Below are positions 15,969 through 26,200 of a stretch of DNA of 64,000 nucleotides, one piece after another. The stretch is from Phytomonospora endophytica (GTDB lineage: Bacteria; Actinomycetota; Actinomycetes; Mycobacteriales; Micromonosporaceae), in contig NZ_JACHGT010000001.1 in NCBI RefSeq assembly GCF_014202425.1, positions 657,838-721,837 of the forward strand. The letters are read 5' to 3'. Position 1 is the stretch's first letter, and the number at the start of each line of letters is the position of its first letter. The notes under the pieces were generated by a model that made no database searches, was not told the DNA's origin, and worked only from the letters and a program-made list of their open reading frames with translations. The translations under genes were made by a program, and so were the position numbers.

Positions 15969-17150
15969 ATGTCGGACAAAGGCACCCCCCGCGTCAGCGT
16001 CTTCAGGAAGCTCTACCGCGGCGACACGCACTTCAACATCGTCGGCCGCCGCAAGACCTGGTACGTCATCTCGGCGGTCCTGCTGGTCATCATCGTGGCC
16101 AGCATGGCGATCCGGGGCTTCAACCTGGGCGTCGAGTTCGCCGGTGGCAACCAGTTCACCGTGCACACCGTCGAGGGCGTCTCGCTGACGGAGGCCGAGG
16201 AGTCGATCGCCGGCACCGGTGCCGAGGTCGCGTCCTCGCAGACGGCGGGTACGGGCGCCGACGCGAAGTACGTCATCAAGACCGGTCCGCTCGACGACGC
16301 CGAGAGCCAGGAGGCGCGCGCCGCCCTGGCCGAGACCCTCGGGGTCGACGCGGGCGAGATCACCGTCTCCGAGGTCAGCTCCTCGTGGGGCAAGAGCGTC
16401 AGCCGCCAGGCCCTCATCGCCCTCGGCGTCTTCCTGGTGTTCGTCGCCGGGTACCTGTGGCTGCGGTTCGAGCGCAAGATGGCCATCGCGGCCCTCATCG
16501 CCCTCGCGCACGACGTCCTGCTCACCGCGGGCGTGTTCTCCATCGTCGGATTCGAGGTGACACCGGGAACGGTGGTCGGCCTCCTGACGATCCTGGGTTA
16601 TTCGCTCTACGACACCGTCGTGGTGTTCGACCGGGTTCAGGAGAACACCAGGGGACTGCTCGGCGAGTTCAAGTCCTCCTACGCCGAAGCGGCCAACAAG
16701 GCCCTCAACGAGACCCTCATGCGGTCGATCAACACGTCGATCATCGGTCTGCTGCCGGTGGCCGGTCTGCTGTTCGTCGGCGTGGGCATCCTCGGCGTCG
16801 GCACCTTGAAGGACCTGGCGCTCGTGCTGTTCGTCGGCATGCTGACCGGTGCCTACTCGTCGATCTTCCTGGCGACGCCGAGCCTGGTCGACCTCAAGTA
16901 CCTTGAGCCGCGCGTCCGGGAGCACGACCGCAAGGTGCACGAGAAGCGCCGTGCGGCCGAGCGCAAGGCCGCCGCGAGCGAGGTCGCCGTCGAGGTGGCC
17001 GCCGAGGAGCCGGACGGCGACATCGAGGACGGCGACGGCGAGGTCATGGCGGGCTCCGGTTCGCGCAACGGAACGTCCCGCACGGCCGGTGCGGCGCCCC
17101 GGCCGGGCGCGCGTCCCGACTCGCGGAAGCGCCGGCCCCGCAAGCCCTGA
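15969..17150 (+). CDS. secF: protein translocase subunit SecF
   Basis: The partner of SecD. The 393-residue protein has an N-terminal segment with FNIVGRRKTWYVISAVLLVI, the GFNLGVEFAGGNQF motif, a periplasmic-side loop and five membrane helices including VVGLLTILGYSLYDTVVVFDRV and MRSINTSIIGLLPVAGLL. The last about 75 residues are a charged, then Arg/Pro-rich cytoplasmic tail (acidic IEDGDGE followed by basic RKRRPRKP), longer than in E. coli. It ends in a textbook hairpin terminator. In Streptomyces the next genes are apt and relA; those are absent here. Confidence 0.95.
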   Translation: MSDKGTPRVSVFRKLYRGDTHFNIVGRRKTWYVISAVLLVIIVASMAIRGFNLGVEFAGGNQFTVHTVEGVSLTEAEESIAGTGAEVASSQTAGTGADAKYVIKTGPLDDAESQEARAALAETLGVDAGEITVSEVSSSWGKSVSRQALIALGVFLVFVAGYLWLRFERKMAIAALIALAHDVLLTAGVFSIVGFEVTPGTVVGLLTILGYSLYDTVVVFDRVQENTRGLLGEFKSSYAEAANKALNETLMRSINTSIIGLLPVAGLLFVGVGILGVGTLKDLALVLFVGMLTGAYSSIFLATPSLVDLKYLEPRVREHDRKVHEKRRAAERKAAASEVAVEVAAEEPDGDIEDGDGEVMAGSGSRNGTSRTAGAAPRPGARPDSRKRRPRKP

Positions 17151-17163
17151 CGAGTACGCGTTA

Positions 17164-17193
17164 AAGGCCCCCTCCGTCCACGGAGGGGGCCTT
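17164..17193. terminator. hairpin terminator after secF
   Basis: AAGGCCCCCTCCG (17164-17176) pairs perfectly with CGGAGGGGGCCTT (17181-17193) around TCCA. It serves both secF and the convergent epimerase gene. Confidence 0.85.
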
Positions 17194-17202
17194 CGCGCGT
17201 TC

Positions 17203-18132
17203 TCAGACGTTGCCGTAGGGGTTGCGGAAGTCGATGAGCCGCACGCCCCGGACGAGCTCGGCGAGGCCCGCGTCGACGCTCACGCGCGGGGTGAAGCCCT
17301 TCGCGCGGATCTTGGCGTAGGAGACCTCGTAGTCGCGCATGTCGGCGTCGGTGCCGACCTCGGCGAAGTGCAGGTAGTAGTCGACGTGGTCGAGGAGGCG
17401 GCGGGCCAGGTCTTCCTTGGTGAGGTTCATGTCCTCGCTGCCGACGTTGTAGGCCTCGTCGACGACGTCGTCCCAGCGGTCGAGGGCCCACACCATGGAG
17501 CGGGCGAGGTCGGACACGTGCAGGAAGGTGCGCTTGAAGCCGCGCTCGTAGACGATGAGGCTGCGGTTGGCGACGGCCTGGTAGGCGAACTCGTTGGGGA
17601 GCAGGTCGAGGCGCATGCGCGGGGACACGCCGAAGGCGGTCGCGTAGCGGAAGGCGACGGCGTTGCCGGCGTCGAGGATCGCGGTCTCGGCGGCGGCCTT
17701 CGTCTCGCCGTAGAGCGTGATCGGCGCCCGGGGCGTGCCCTCGTGGCACAGGTAGTCCGGGACGCGGCCGTAGATGCTGCCGGTGGAGGCGTAGAGGAGC
17801 TTCTGGTCGGGGCGGCGGGCCCGCAGGAGGGTGTGGGTGCCCTCGACGTTGACGCGGGTGGCGAGCCGGGGGTCCTTCTTGCAGGCCGGGTAGCCGACGA
17901 TCGCCGCGAGATGGACGATCGCGTCGACGCCGTCGACGGCCGCCGTGACGGCCTCCTCGTCGCAGATGTCGCCCTGGACGAAGTCGAAGCGTTCGTCGGT
18001 GGCGGCGGCGAGCAGGCCGTGGCCGCCGTAGCGGAGGGAGTCGAGGACACGCACCCGGTGGCCTTGGGCGAGGAGCATCGGGACGAGGGTCGAGCCGACA
18101 TAACCGGCTCCGCCTGTGACGAGGACACGCAT
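17203..18132 (-). CDS. NAD-dependent epimerase/dehydratase (extended SDR)
   Basis: A 309-residue extended short-chain dehydrogenase: nucleotide-binding GGAGYVGSTL at the N-terminus, Asp-rich turn GDICDEEAV, active-site Ser in LLYASTGSIYG and the YGETK (YxxxK) catalytic pair. The pattern is that of nucleotide-sugar epimerases and dehydratases (UDP-glucose 4-epimerase type), but the substrate cannot be fixed. Start at ATG 18132 with a TAGGCT hexamer (minus strand, 18141-18146) 8 nt upstream, so it may be leaderless. It is divergent from the SOS-type unit at 18.2 kb. Confidence 0.88.
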   Translation of the reverse strand: MRVLVTGGAGYVGSTLVPMLLAQGHRVRVLDSLRYGGHGLLAAATDERFDFVQGDICDEEAVTAAVDGVDAIVHLAAIVGYPACKKDPRLATRVNVEGTHTLLRARRPDQKLLYASTGSIYGRVPDYLCHEGTPRAPITLYGETKAAAETAILDAGNAVAFRYATAFGVSPRMRLDLLPNEFAYQAVANRSLIVYERGFKRTFLHVSDLARSMVWALDRWDDVVDEAYNVGSEDMNLTKEDLARRLLDHVDYYLHFAEVGTDADMRDYEVSYAKIRAKGFTPRVSVDAGLAELVRGVRLIDFRNPYGNV

Positions 18133-18140
18133 GGACGGTG

Positions 18141-18146
18141 AGCCTA
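18141..18146 (-). promoter_or_regulatory. -10 element of the epimerase gene (leaderless type)
   Basis: TAGGCT on the minus strand, separated by 8 nt (18133-18140) from the ATG. No ribosome binding site is seen. Confidence 0.4.
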
Positions 18147-18208
18147 TCGGGCGCCTTCGCCGCAGCCCACGGGCCCTGTCGGGGGCCGCCGCCGCGTTCG
18201 AAAAAACT

Positions 18209-18224
18209 TCGAACGAATGTTCGC
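18209..18224. promoter_or_regulatory. LexA-box-like site 1
   Basis: TCGAACGAATGTTCGC matches the actinobacterial SOS box (TCGAAC-N4-GTTCGA) at 11 of 12 fixed positions. Its centre is 62 bp from that of site 2 (about six helical turns), and it lies between the divergent epimerase and HEPN genes. Confidence 0.6.
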
Positions 18225-18256
18225 GTGTCCCTTGCGGTTCTGTCGGACCCGGGGTT

Positions 18257-18292
18257 TACTATCAAGGTGTTCGAACAACGGTTCGAACACCT
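18257..18292 (+). promoter_or_regulatory. promoter with perfect LexA box inside a long palindrome
   Basis: TACTAT (18257-18262) is a good -10 box. TCGAACAACGGTTCGA (18271-18286) is a perfect SOS box. The symmetry extends well beyond it: AGGTGTTCGAAC (18265-18276) and GTTCGAACACCT (18281-18292) are exact complements around AACG. LexA bound here would cover the start of transcription. The downstream genes (HEPN protein, then imuA'-imuB-dnaE2) are SOS genes in relatives. Confidence 0.7.
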
Positions 18293-18678
18293 CCCGGGAA
18301 GAAGCTGTCGCGGGCCGAGGCCCGGGGGAATGCTCCACCAGTTGGCGAGCCGTACCGAGTGTGCCGCTTCGCCGGCCGGCCACCGCACCGATGGATCTGG
18401 TCCGCCTCCCACCGACCCCCGGCGGATCGGGTCCTTCACCCAGCGGTGGCTCGTCGGCCGCGGTCACGCCTGCGCGGCGGCCCGCTGCGGCCGGATGTAG
18501 CGGGGGAGAGACAACCCCGGGGAAGCGTTGCATCCGGCCGCGGCTCGCCAGCGCACTTCACCTTGCCGGTCGCCTCCACGGGCGAGGGGCGCACCTGTCC
18601 GGGTGCCCTTCGTGTCGTCGGCTCACCGGTCCTACACACCTGTCATCCATCACCAGCCTCAGACAGGGGGATCTTCCG
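18293..18678 (+). other. long untranslated leader of the HEPN gene
   Basis: About 390 bases between the LexA box and the TTG start. Open frames here give low-complexity products and I accept none. A small frame (ATG 18330 to stop 18500) has a suitable GGGGGA but no recognisable product. Function of the leader is unknown. Confidence 0.4.
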
Positions 18679-19140
18679 TTGAAGACAGCCGTCACGCACC
18701 GCCCGGACGCGTACATCAACACCAGTCCGCACACCGAGTTGGCCGTGCCCGCTCATTCCCTACCGCAACGGTCGCCCCTTGAGCTGCTGATCCTTGCCCG
18801 GCGGGGCATCAGCGACGCGGTGGACGAGCCCCACGATGGGCTCCGGTACGCCACGGCGCACCTGGCCGCCCTGCGCGCCGCCGCCGCGGTCCTCGCCGCC
18901 CGAGCCCGCCCGGCCCCACGCCGCCGCAGCCGGCCCCAGAACGTGTGGGAGCTGCTGGCCACGGTGGCCCCCGAACTCAGAGAATGGGCGGACTACTTCT
19001 CGCACACCGCCCTCAAACGCGCCGCCGCCCAAGCCGGCGTCGCCCACGTCGTCACCGACCGGGAGGCCAACGACCTCGTCCGCGACGCCGACCGCTTCGC
19101 CGTGGTCGTCGCGGAAGTCCTCGGCCTCCGCAAGGCGTGA
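18679..19140 (+). CDS. SAV_6107-type HEPN domain protein
   Basis: A 153-residue helical protein: SPLELLILARRGISDAVDE, then YATAHLAALRAAAAVLAAR and NVWELLATVAPELREWADYF. This is the pattern of the HEPN group that in actinobacteria accompanies the SOS mutagenesis genes; some HEPN proteins are RNases, but the R-X4-6-H site is not evident here. The start is TTG at 18679, after AGGGGGAT; an earlier in-frame start would cross the LexA box. The two LexA boxes upstream make SOS induction likely. Confidence 0.75.
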   Translation: MKTAVTHRPDAYINTSPHTELAVPAHSLPQRSPLELLILARRGISDAVDEPHDGLRYATAHLAALRAAAAVLAARARPAPRRRSRPQNVWELLATVAPELREWADYFSHTALKRAAAQAGVAHVVTDREANDLVRDADRFAVVVAEVLGLRKA

Positions 19141-20210
19141 GCGCCGCGCCACCCCGCCTCCACCGAATCCTGGCCGGTGGGGGCGGGGTCGCGGAGGCGA
19201 TGGCGGTGACTTCGATCGCGGGGGCGGCACCGGTGCGCGTGATCGCGACCTCGTGGGCCCCGCGGACTCCGTGGGGCAACGCGCCAAGGAGACCGCATCG
19301 CGACGGCGCCCTCGCGGGTTCCGCGCCGCACGGCTGCACGCGGACGGCCACGCCCCCATCGAGACCGCGTCCCCGCGGGCTCCGCTGGGGCGCGGCGGGC
19401 ATGGCGCGGCCCGACGGTCCGGCAGCGCGCCCGGGGCTCGCCTTCGGCGACGCGTGCCCGGGCCGGTTCCCGTCGCCGCGATGTTCCGGCGCCGGGACAC
19501 GGCGGCCAGCGCGGCTCGCGACTCGGCCCGCGTCGGGAGGCGTGATGACCGCTCGTGCGGGTTCCGGCGTGCGGTCCGGCACGGCGACTTCCCGCCGGCG
19601 TCGCGTTCGCGGCCCCGGCAGTCACTCGGTCGTCGGGTTCCACGAGGCGGGGCGATGTTCGGTGAGTCATCGGCTGGAACAGCGGCGGTTCCGCCGCTCC
19701 CTCCCGAACCGCACGGCGCCTGCCCGACGGGCGGTGGGGAGTCCACCACCGCGGCTGGTCCGGCGATCCCGCCGGACCGTCCCGAGCGGAGTCGCACGAC
19801 CGCCCGCACGAAGGCGCGCCCACAGGTCACGGACCGACGTCCCCGGAGCATCGTGGCGGCGCGTTCGCGTCTCCAGACCGGGGCGAGGTGGAAGTCCGCC
19901 ACGCGCGGCTGGTCCGCTTCGGGCCGGTGGTTCACCGAGCCTCCCGTCGTGGGAGTCGAGGTGACGCGGACGGCCCCGGGCACCCCCGTCGGCGGGTCCG
20001 GCATCCGGCCTCCAGGTCGAGGGCGACGCGGTGGATGGGGCCGCGCCCGCCCCACGACGTGAGACACGAGCACTAACGCGACGACGACACCCGGCACCCC
20101 CGCCGGTGGCACCCGCCGCGACGAGACGGCCGGGCGGTAGCAAGCCGCCCGGATGGGGAGGCGGCGGCCGTCGCCGGTGATGTCAGCTGACGGGGGTCAC
20201 GCCAAGTTCG
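19141..20210. other. 1.07-kb gene-free GC-rich stretch before imuA'
   Basis: Open frames on both strands run through this DNA, but their products are Arg/Pro/Ala-rich, overlap, and lack family motifs. Codon-position bias looks absent. It ends with a hairpin (20130-20152). No LexA box is seen here, so imuA' either reads through from 18.27 kb or has an unrecognised promoter. Confidence 0.5.
20130..20152. terminator. hairpin upstream of imuA'
   Basis: CCGGGCGG (20130-20137) pairs with CCGCCCGG (20145-20152) around TAGCAAG, 58 bp before the proposed imuA' start. It could end transcription from upstream or be part of the imuA' leader. Confidence 0.4.
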
Positions 20211-21884
20211 GTGGTTGCTTTGTCCGTGGTCGAAGAACGCGAGGAACCCGGGACACCCGTCCCGCCCCTCGCCACACCCACACGCCATCACCCGGCGACC
20301 TCCGACCTCACCGCCTACGCCGCCCTCACCGCCCGCACCGACCCGGCGAACAGCGCGGGCACGGCTCAGCCCGGCCGTCGTTTGCCGCCGGAACCCGCCG
20401 GTGTTCAGTTCGCCGCCTGCCATCGTTTGCCGCCGGTGTCCGGGGGCCGAGGCGCCGAGCGTCTTTCGGGGGCGGCCGTCGCCGTTTCGTCAGCGTTCGC
20501 GCCGAGGCCGCCTTCCGAGGCTTCCGCGTTCGACAGCCGCTCGGAAGCCGCCGCCGAGCCGGCTGAGGCTTCCCGGTCTGGGCACGACGGTCTGCGTCCG
20601 GGTGGCGCCTGGCCGGTGCACGCCGCGAAGTCGGGCGATCTCGCCGTGGAACCGTCTTCGGGCAACGGGCTTTCGTCTCTCGCCTCCGTCGAGGACCCCG
20701 TCGCGTTCGAAAGCGGTGGGGACGTCGAGAGGGTGGCGGCGGCCCTTTCGCGAGCGTCCTGCGGTTCCACCGCCGAACCATCCGCCATGCCCGCCATGCC
20801 CGCCGGCCCCGCCGCCTCCGCAGGCGTCGGTGAAGACGCACCCGGGGCAGGGCACGCCACCCCACCTCCCGGCTGGGTCACCGTCGCTCGGAGACAGCCG
20901 GGGACCGGCAGCCAGGCCGATCGAAACCAGCCTGCGGCGGGAACGCCCGCCAGGTGGAGCCATCCCGCGCCCGGAGCCCCGGTCGCCCGGTCCGCCACCG
21001 AACCCTCCGCCACCAACGCATCCCGTCCCACCCCCACCCCACCCCTCCGCCCGGGCCTTCGCGTTGTGCGTCCGCACGCGGACACGGGCATGGGCTCCTG
21101 GCCGGAAACCGTCACCCCCCTCCACCGTCGCCCCACCGCCCCGGCCACCCCGTCGCCGTCCCGCCCGGCGTCCGCCCCAACCCCCATCCCCACCACTACG
21201 GGCCCCCTGGCCACCGTCCCCCTACGCAGGGCCAGTGAGCTCCCCGCGCCGGACACCACCGACGGTTCCGCCCTCCCCGTCGTCGACGGGCTGGGCGGCC
21301 TCCTGCCGTGGGGCGGGCTGCGGCGGGGGGCCGTCGTCGGTGTCGCGGCGGGGGCCGCGCCGGGCATGACGACCCTCCTCCTCGCGTTGCTCGCGGGCCC
21401 TTCGGCGGCCGGATCGTGGTGCGGGATCGTCGGGGGTGGGGGCGAGCTCTCCGCCCTGGCGATCGCCGAGGCGGGCGTCGACGCGTCGCGCCTGCCCTTG
21501 GTGCCCGATCCCGGCGCGAAGTGGCCGGAGGTCACCGCGGCCCTCCTCGACGGGCTCGACGTCGTCGCCGTCCACGTCCCGCAGGGCCTCACCCCGCAGA
21601 TGTCGCGGCGGTTGTCGGCGCGCGCCCGCAAGCACAAGGCCGTCCTCGTCCCCTACGGCGCCGACCCCGACCGGCTGGCGGGCGCCGACGTCGTCCTCCG
21701 CGTCGTCGGCGGCGAGTGGCGCGGTTTGGGCTCCGGGCGTGGACGGTTGAGGGAGCGGGACCTCGTCGTCTCCTCCCGGGTGCGGGGCCGGCCGGTGCGC
21801 GCGACCATGCGCGTTCCCGGCTTCGGCCCGGCCGAGGACATGGCGCGGGTGGTCTCGCTGATGAGAAGGGAGACCGGACGGTGA
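20211..21884 (+). CDS. imuA': ImuA'-like SOS mutagenesis protein with long low-complexity N-terminus
   Basis: The C-terminal 190 residues match actinobacterial ImuA' (RecA-like core): LPVVDGLGGLLPWGGLRRGA, GAAPGMTTLLLALLAG, and a core ending in RVRGRPVRATMRVPGF. It is translationally coupled to imuB (GTGA overlap). ImuA' bridges RecA and the ImuB-DnaE2 mutasome. The first about 300 residues are Ala/Pro/Ser-rich and unlike any domain; the usual family length is 200-270, so the true start may be near ATG 21090 (264 residues). I keep GTG 20211 as the open-frame start with low trust; the stop is firm. Confidence 0.6.
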   Translation: MVALSVVEEREEPGTPVPPLATPTRHHPATSDLTAYAALTARTDPANSAGTAQPGRRLPPEPAGVQFAACHRLPPVSGGRGAERLSGAAVAVSSAFAPRPPSEASAFDSRSEAAAEPAEASRSGHDGLRPGGAWPVHAAKSGDLAVEPSSGNGLSSLASVEDPVAFESGGDVERVAAALSRASCGSTAEPSAMPAMPAGPAASAGVGEDAPGAGHATPPPGWVTVARRQPGTGSQADRNQPAAGTPARWSHPAPGAPVARSATEPSATNASRPTPTPPLRPGLRVVRPHADTGMGSWPETVTPLHRRPTAPATPSPSRPASAPTPIPTTTGPLATVPLRRASELPAPDTTDGSALPVVDGLGGLLPWGGLRRGAVVGVAAGAAPGMTTLLLALLAGPSAAGSWCGIVGGGGELSALAIAEAGVDASRLPLVPDPGAKWPEVTAALLDGLDVVAVHVPQGLTPQMSRRLSARARKHKAVLVPYGADPDRLAGADVVLRVVGGEWRGLGSGRGRLRERDLVVSSRVRGRPVRATMRVPGFGPAEDMARVVSLMRRETGR

Positions 21885-23275
21885 CTCGGTCGATGGTGTT
21901 GTGGTGTCCGCATTGGCCCGCCGACGAGAGCTTCGAGCGCGTCGCCGCCGCGCTCGACGAGGCGACCCCCGGGGTGGAGATCCTCCGCCCCGGCCTGGCG
22001 GCGTGCCCGGCGCGCGGCCCCGCGCGCTTCTACGGCGGGGAGGAGGCCGCCGCCGAACAGCTCATCGACGCGGTGGTCGCGCTCGCCGGGGAGTACGACG
22101 AAGCGTCGGCGGCCGCGGCGAGCCTGCGGGAGTGCCAGGTCGGCATCGCCGACGGCCTCTTCGCGGGCTGGCTCGCCGCCCGCGCGGGCGTGATCGTCCC
22201 GCCCGGCGGCGACGCGGTCTTCCTGTCCGACGTGGACGTCGCCGCGTCGGGACGGCCGGAGCTCGTCGCCCTGCTGCGGCGGCTGGGTGTCTACACGCTC
22301 GGCGCCTTCGCCTCGCTGCCCGCCGCCGACGTCCTCGACCGCTTCGGTTTCGACGCCGCCTACGTGCACCGGCTTGCCGCGGGGGAGCCGCCGCGGCCGA
22401 CGGTGACGCGCAAGCCCCCGCCGGAGCTGACCGTCGACGCCGAATGCGACCCGCCCATCGACCGCGTCGACGCCGCCGCCTTCACCGGCCGCGCGCTCGC
22501 CGAGCAGTTGCAGCGCCGCCTCGCCGCCTACGGCCTGGCCTGCACGCGCCTCATCGTGCAGGCCACGACCGAGGGCGGCGAGCAGCTGACCCGCACCTGG
22601 CGCCACGACGGGATCCTCTCGGCCGCCGCGGTCGCCGACCGGGTCCGCTGGCAGCTCGACGGCTGGCTCACCGGCGGCTCAACCGGCGACGGCGGCGCCC
22701 GCCCCACCGGCGGGATCGTGCGGATCACGCTCATGCCCGACGACGTGATCCCCTACTCCGGCACCCAGACCGGCCTGTGGGGGGAGGCGGGGGAGGGACG
22801 CGACCGCGCGCACCGGGCACTCACGCACGTCCAGGGCATCCTCGGTCCCGACGCGGTCGTCACCGCCGAACCCGGCGGCGGGCGCGGGCAGCGCGAGCGG
22901 ACCCGCCGCGTCCCCTGGGACACCACCGACGGCGAGCCGGACACCTCCGGCGAGCCGTGGCCGGGCAGCCTCCCGGCGCCGAACCCGGCGGTGGTGCTGG
23001 CCGAGCCGCTGCCGGTCGAGCTGCTCGACGCCGACGGCGCGGCGGTCGGCGTGACCGGCCGCTGCCTGCTGACGGCCGCGCCGAGGCGGGTGCGGATCGG
23101 CCGCGGGGAACCGGTCGAGGTGACGACGTGGGCGGGCCCGTGGCCGGTCGCCGAACGCTGGTGGCGGTCCGACGCCCGCCGCTACGCCCGTCTCCAGCTG
23201 GGCCTGTCCGACGGGCGGGCGCTGCTGGTGCGCGTCGAGTCGGGTTCGTGGTGGATGGAGGCCAGCTATGACTGA
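21881..23275 (+). CDS. imuB: ImuB, Y-family-polymerase-like mutasome scaffold
   Basis: A 464-residue ImuB: N-terminal RSMVLWCPHWPADE in place of the catalytic DxD of Y-family polymerases, then LRRLGVYTLGAFASLPAADVLDRFG (helix-hairpin-helix region) and C-terminal RWWRSDARRYARLQL. ImuB lacks polymerase activity and recruits DnaE2 and the clamp in mutagenic repair. GTG 21881 overlaps the imuA' stop, and its own stop lies inside the dnaE2 start (ATGACTGA), so the three are one operon. Confidence 0.92.
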   Translation: MTRSMVLWCPHWPADESFERVAAALDEATPGVEILRPGLAACPARGPARFYGGEEAAAEQLIDAVVALAGEYDEASAAAASLRECQVGIADGLFAGWLAARAGVIVPPGGDAVFLSDVDVAASGRPELVALLRRLGVYTLGAFASLPAADVLDRFGFDAAYVHRLAAGEPPRPTVTRKPPPELTVDAECDPPIDRVDAAAFTGRALAEQLQRRLAAYGLACTRLIVQATTEGGEQLTRTWRHDGILSAAAVADRVRWQLDGWLTGGSTGDGGARPTGGIVRITLMPDDVIPYSGTQTGLWGEAGEGRDRAHRALTHVQGILGPDAVVTAEPGGGRGQRERTRRVPWDTTDGEPDTSGEPWPGSLPAPNPAVVLAEPLPVELLDADGAAVGVTGRCLLTAAPRRVRIGRGEPVEVTTWAGPWPVAERWWRSDARRYARLQLGLSDGRALLVRVESGSWWMEASYD

Positions 23276-26200
23276 CCGCTACGCCGAACTCCACTGCCAC
23301 TCGTACTTCAGCTTCCTCGACGGGGCCAGCTCGCCCGCCGAGCTGGTCGACGAGGCGATCCGGCTGGGCCTGACCGGTCTGGCCGTCACCGACCACGACG
23401 GTTTCTACGGCGTCGTCCAGTTCGCCGAGGCGGCCCGTGAGCGCGGCCTGCCGACGGTGTTCGGGGCCGAGCTCAGCTTCGAGCTGCCGTCGCGCCAGAC
23501 CGGTGTGGCCGACCCGGCGGGGCGGCACCTGCTCGTCCTGGCCCGCAACCCGGAGGGCTACGCGCGCCTGTCGGCCGCGATCGCCGCCGCCTATGAGGAG
23601 TCGATCGGGGGCGCGAAAGGCCGCCCGGTCTACGACCTGGAGGCCCTGGCGGGGGAGGCCGGCGGCGACTGGCTGGTCCTCACCGGCTGCCGCAAGGGCT
23701 TCCTCCCCTCGGCCCTGGCCAGCGGCGGCACCGGCGGGGCGACGCGGGAACTGGACCGGCTCACCGCCCTCTTCGGACGCGGCAACGTCGCCGTCGAACT
23801 CACCGACCACGACCTGCCCGACGACGACGAACGCGTCGACGCGCTCGCCCGGATCGCCGCGAACCTCCAGGTCGCCACAGTCGCGACCAACAACGTCCAC
23901 TACGCCCACCCCTCCCGCCAGCCCGTCGCCGCGACCCTCGCCTCCATCCGCGCGCGCAGCCCTCTCGACTCCCTCGACGGTCACCTGCCCGCCGCCGCGG
24001 GCGCGCACCTGCGCGGCGCCCGGGAGATGTACGCGCGCTTCGCCGACCACCCCGGCGCCGTCGAACGGGCCGCGGAGTTCGCCGCCGCGTGCGCCTTCGA
24101 CCTGGACCTGATCGCGCCCCGCCTGCCGCTCTTCGCCCCCGAAGGCCACACCGAGATGTCCTGGCTGGCCACCCGCGTCCTGCAAGGCGCCCGCGAGTAC
24201 TACGGCCCGCCCGGCTCACCCGCCGTCGAAGGCGCCTACAAACAGCTGGAGACCGAACTCGCCGTCATCGACGAACTCGGCTTCCCCGGCTACTTCCTCA
24301 TCGTCGACGACATCGCCAAGTTCTGCCGCGACAACGGGATCCTCTGCCAGGGCAGGGGATCGGCGGCGAACTCGGCGGTCTGCTACGCCCTGGGCATCAC
24401 CAAGGTCGACGCCGTCAAGTACGACCTCCTCTTCGAGCGCTTCCTGTCGCCCGACCGCGACGGCCACCCCGACATCGACCTCGACATCGCCTCCGACCGC
24501 CGCGAAGAGGTCATCCAGTACGTCTACCGCAAGTACGGCCGCGGCCACGCCGCCATGGTCGCCAACGTCATCTCCTACCGCCCCCGCTCGGCCGTCCGCG
24601 ACGTCGCCAAGGCCCTCGGCCACACCGCCGAACGCGCCGAAGGGTGGAGCAAGCAGCTCGACCGCGGCAAACGCGTCACCGACTCCGAGGTCGACGAGAT
24701 CCCCGCCGACGTCACCGCGCTCGCCGACGACATCGGCCGTTTCCCACGCCACCTGGGCATCCACCCCGGTGGGATGGTCATCTGCGACCGGCCGATCGCG
24801 CAGGTGTGCCCGGTGGAGCCGGCCACGATGCCCGACCGCACGGTCCTCCAGTGGGACAAGGACGACTGCGCCAGCGCGGGCCTGGTGAAGTTCGACCTGC
24901 TCGGCCTGGGCATGCTCACCGCCCTGAGCAAGGCCGTCGAGCTGGTCGAGCGCCACCACGGTGTCCACATCGACCTGGCGCTGCTGCCCAAGGACGACCC
25001 GGCGACGATGGCGATGCTGTGCGAGGCCGACACCGTCGGCGTGTTCCAGGTCGAGTCGCGGGCGCAGATGTCGACCCTGCCGCGCCTGCGCCCGGAGAAC
25101 TTCTACGACCTGGCCATCGAGGTCGCGCTGATCCGCCCGGGCCCGATCCAGGGCGGCTCGGTGCACCCGTACCTGGCCCGCCGCGCGGGGGAACCGTGGC
25201 GGCACAAGGTCCCGAAGAAGCTGCTCGCGACCCTGGAGAAGACCTGCGGTGTGCCGCTGTTCCAGGAGCAGCTGATGCAGATGGCCATCGACATCGCCGA
25301 CTTCGACGCCCGCGAGGCCGACGCCCTGCGCCGGGCGATGGGCTCGAAGCGCTCGGAGGAGCGCATGCAGGCGCTCAAGGCCCGGCTGTACGCGGGGATG
25401 GAGCGCAACGGCGTCGTCGGGGCGCAGGCCGACGAGATCTTCCAGCAGCTGCACGCCTTCGCCGACTTCGGTTTCCCCGAGAGCCACGCGATCAGCTTCG
25501 CCTACCTCGTCTACGCCAGCGCCTGGCTCAAACGGCACTTCCCGGCGGCCTTCACCGCGGCCCTGCTCAACTCGCAGCCGATGGGCTTCTACAGCCCCAA
25601 CACCCTCATCGCCGACGCCCGCAGGCACGGCATCACCGTGCTGCGCCCGGACCTCAACCTCAGCGGAGCCGACGCCGTCCTCGAAGACCTGCCCGACACC
25701 GGCGAGCAGCCCGTCGCCGACCTGAGCCTCGACCCCTGCGCGCGACTCACCGAGATCACCGCCCGGCCCGTTCCCCAGCCCGCGATCCGCCTCGGCCTGT
25801 CCTCGGTCCGCGCGATCAGCACCGCCACCGCCGAACGCGTCGAGGAGGGCCGGCCCTACACCGGCATGACCGACCTGGCCCGCCGCGCGGGCCTGACCAC
25901 CGCGCAACTGGAGAACCTCGCCGTCGCCGACGCCTTCGCCTGCTTCGGTCTCAGTCGGCGCGAAGCCCTGTGGGCGGCCGGTGCGGCGGCCCGCGAACGC
26001 CCCGGCACCCTCCCCGGCACCGCCACCGGTCTCACCGCGCCCCCGCTCCCGCCGATGAGCCAGGTCGAGCTCGCCGGGGCCGACTTCTGGGCGACGGGCG
26101 TCTCCCCGCAGTCGCATCCGGTGGAGTTCGTGCGCGCGACCCTCGACGAGGCGGGCGTCCTGCGCGTCGCCGACCTCGCCGAGGCCGGTGACCGGATCCG

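Noticed and set aside
18330-18500. 56-codon frame after the LexA box
   Set aside because: Ribosome binding site too close and product without recognisable features; left as part of the leader.
20405-21637. 410-residue minus-strand frame antisense to imuA'
   Set aside because: It reads through the clearly coding ImuA' core on the other strand; low-complexity product.
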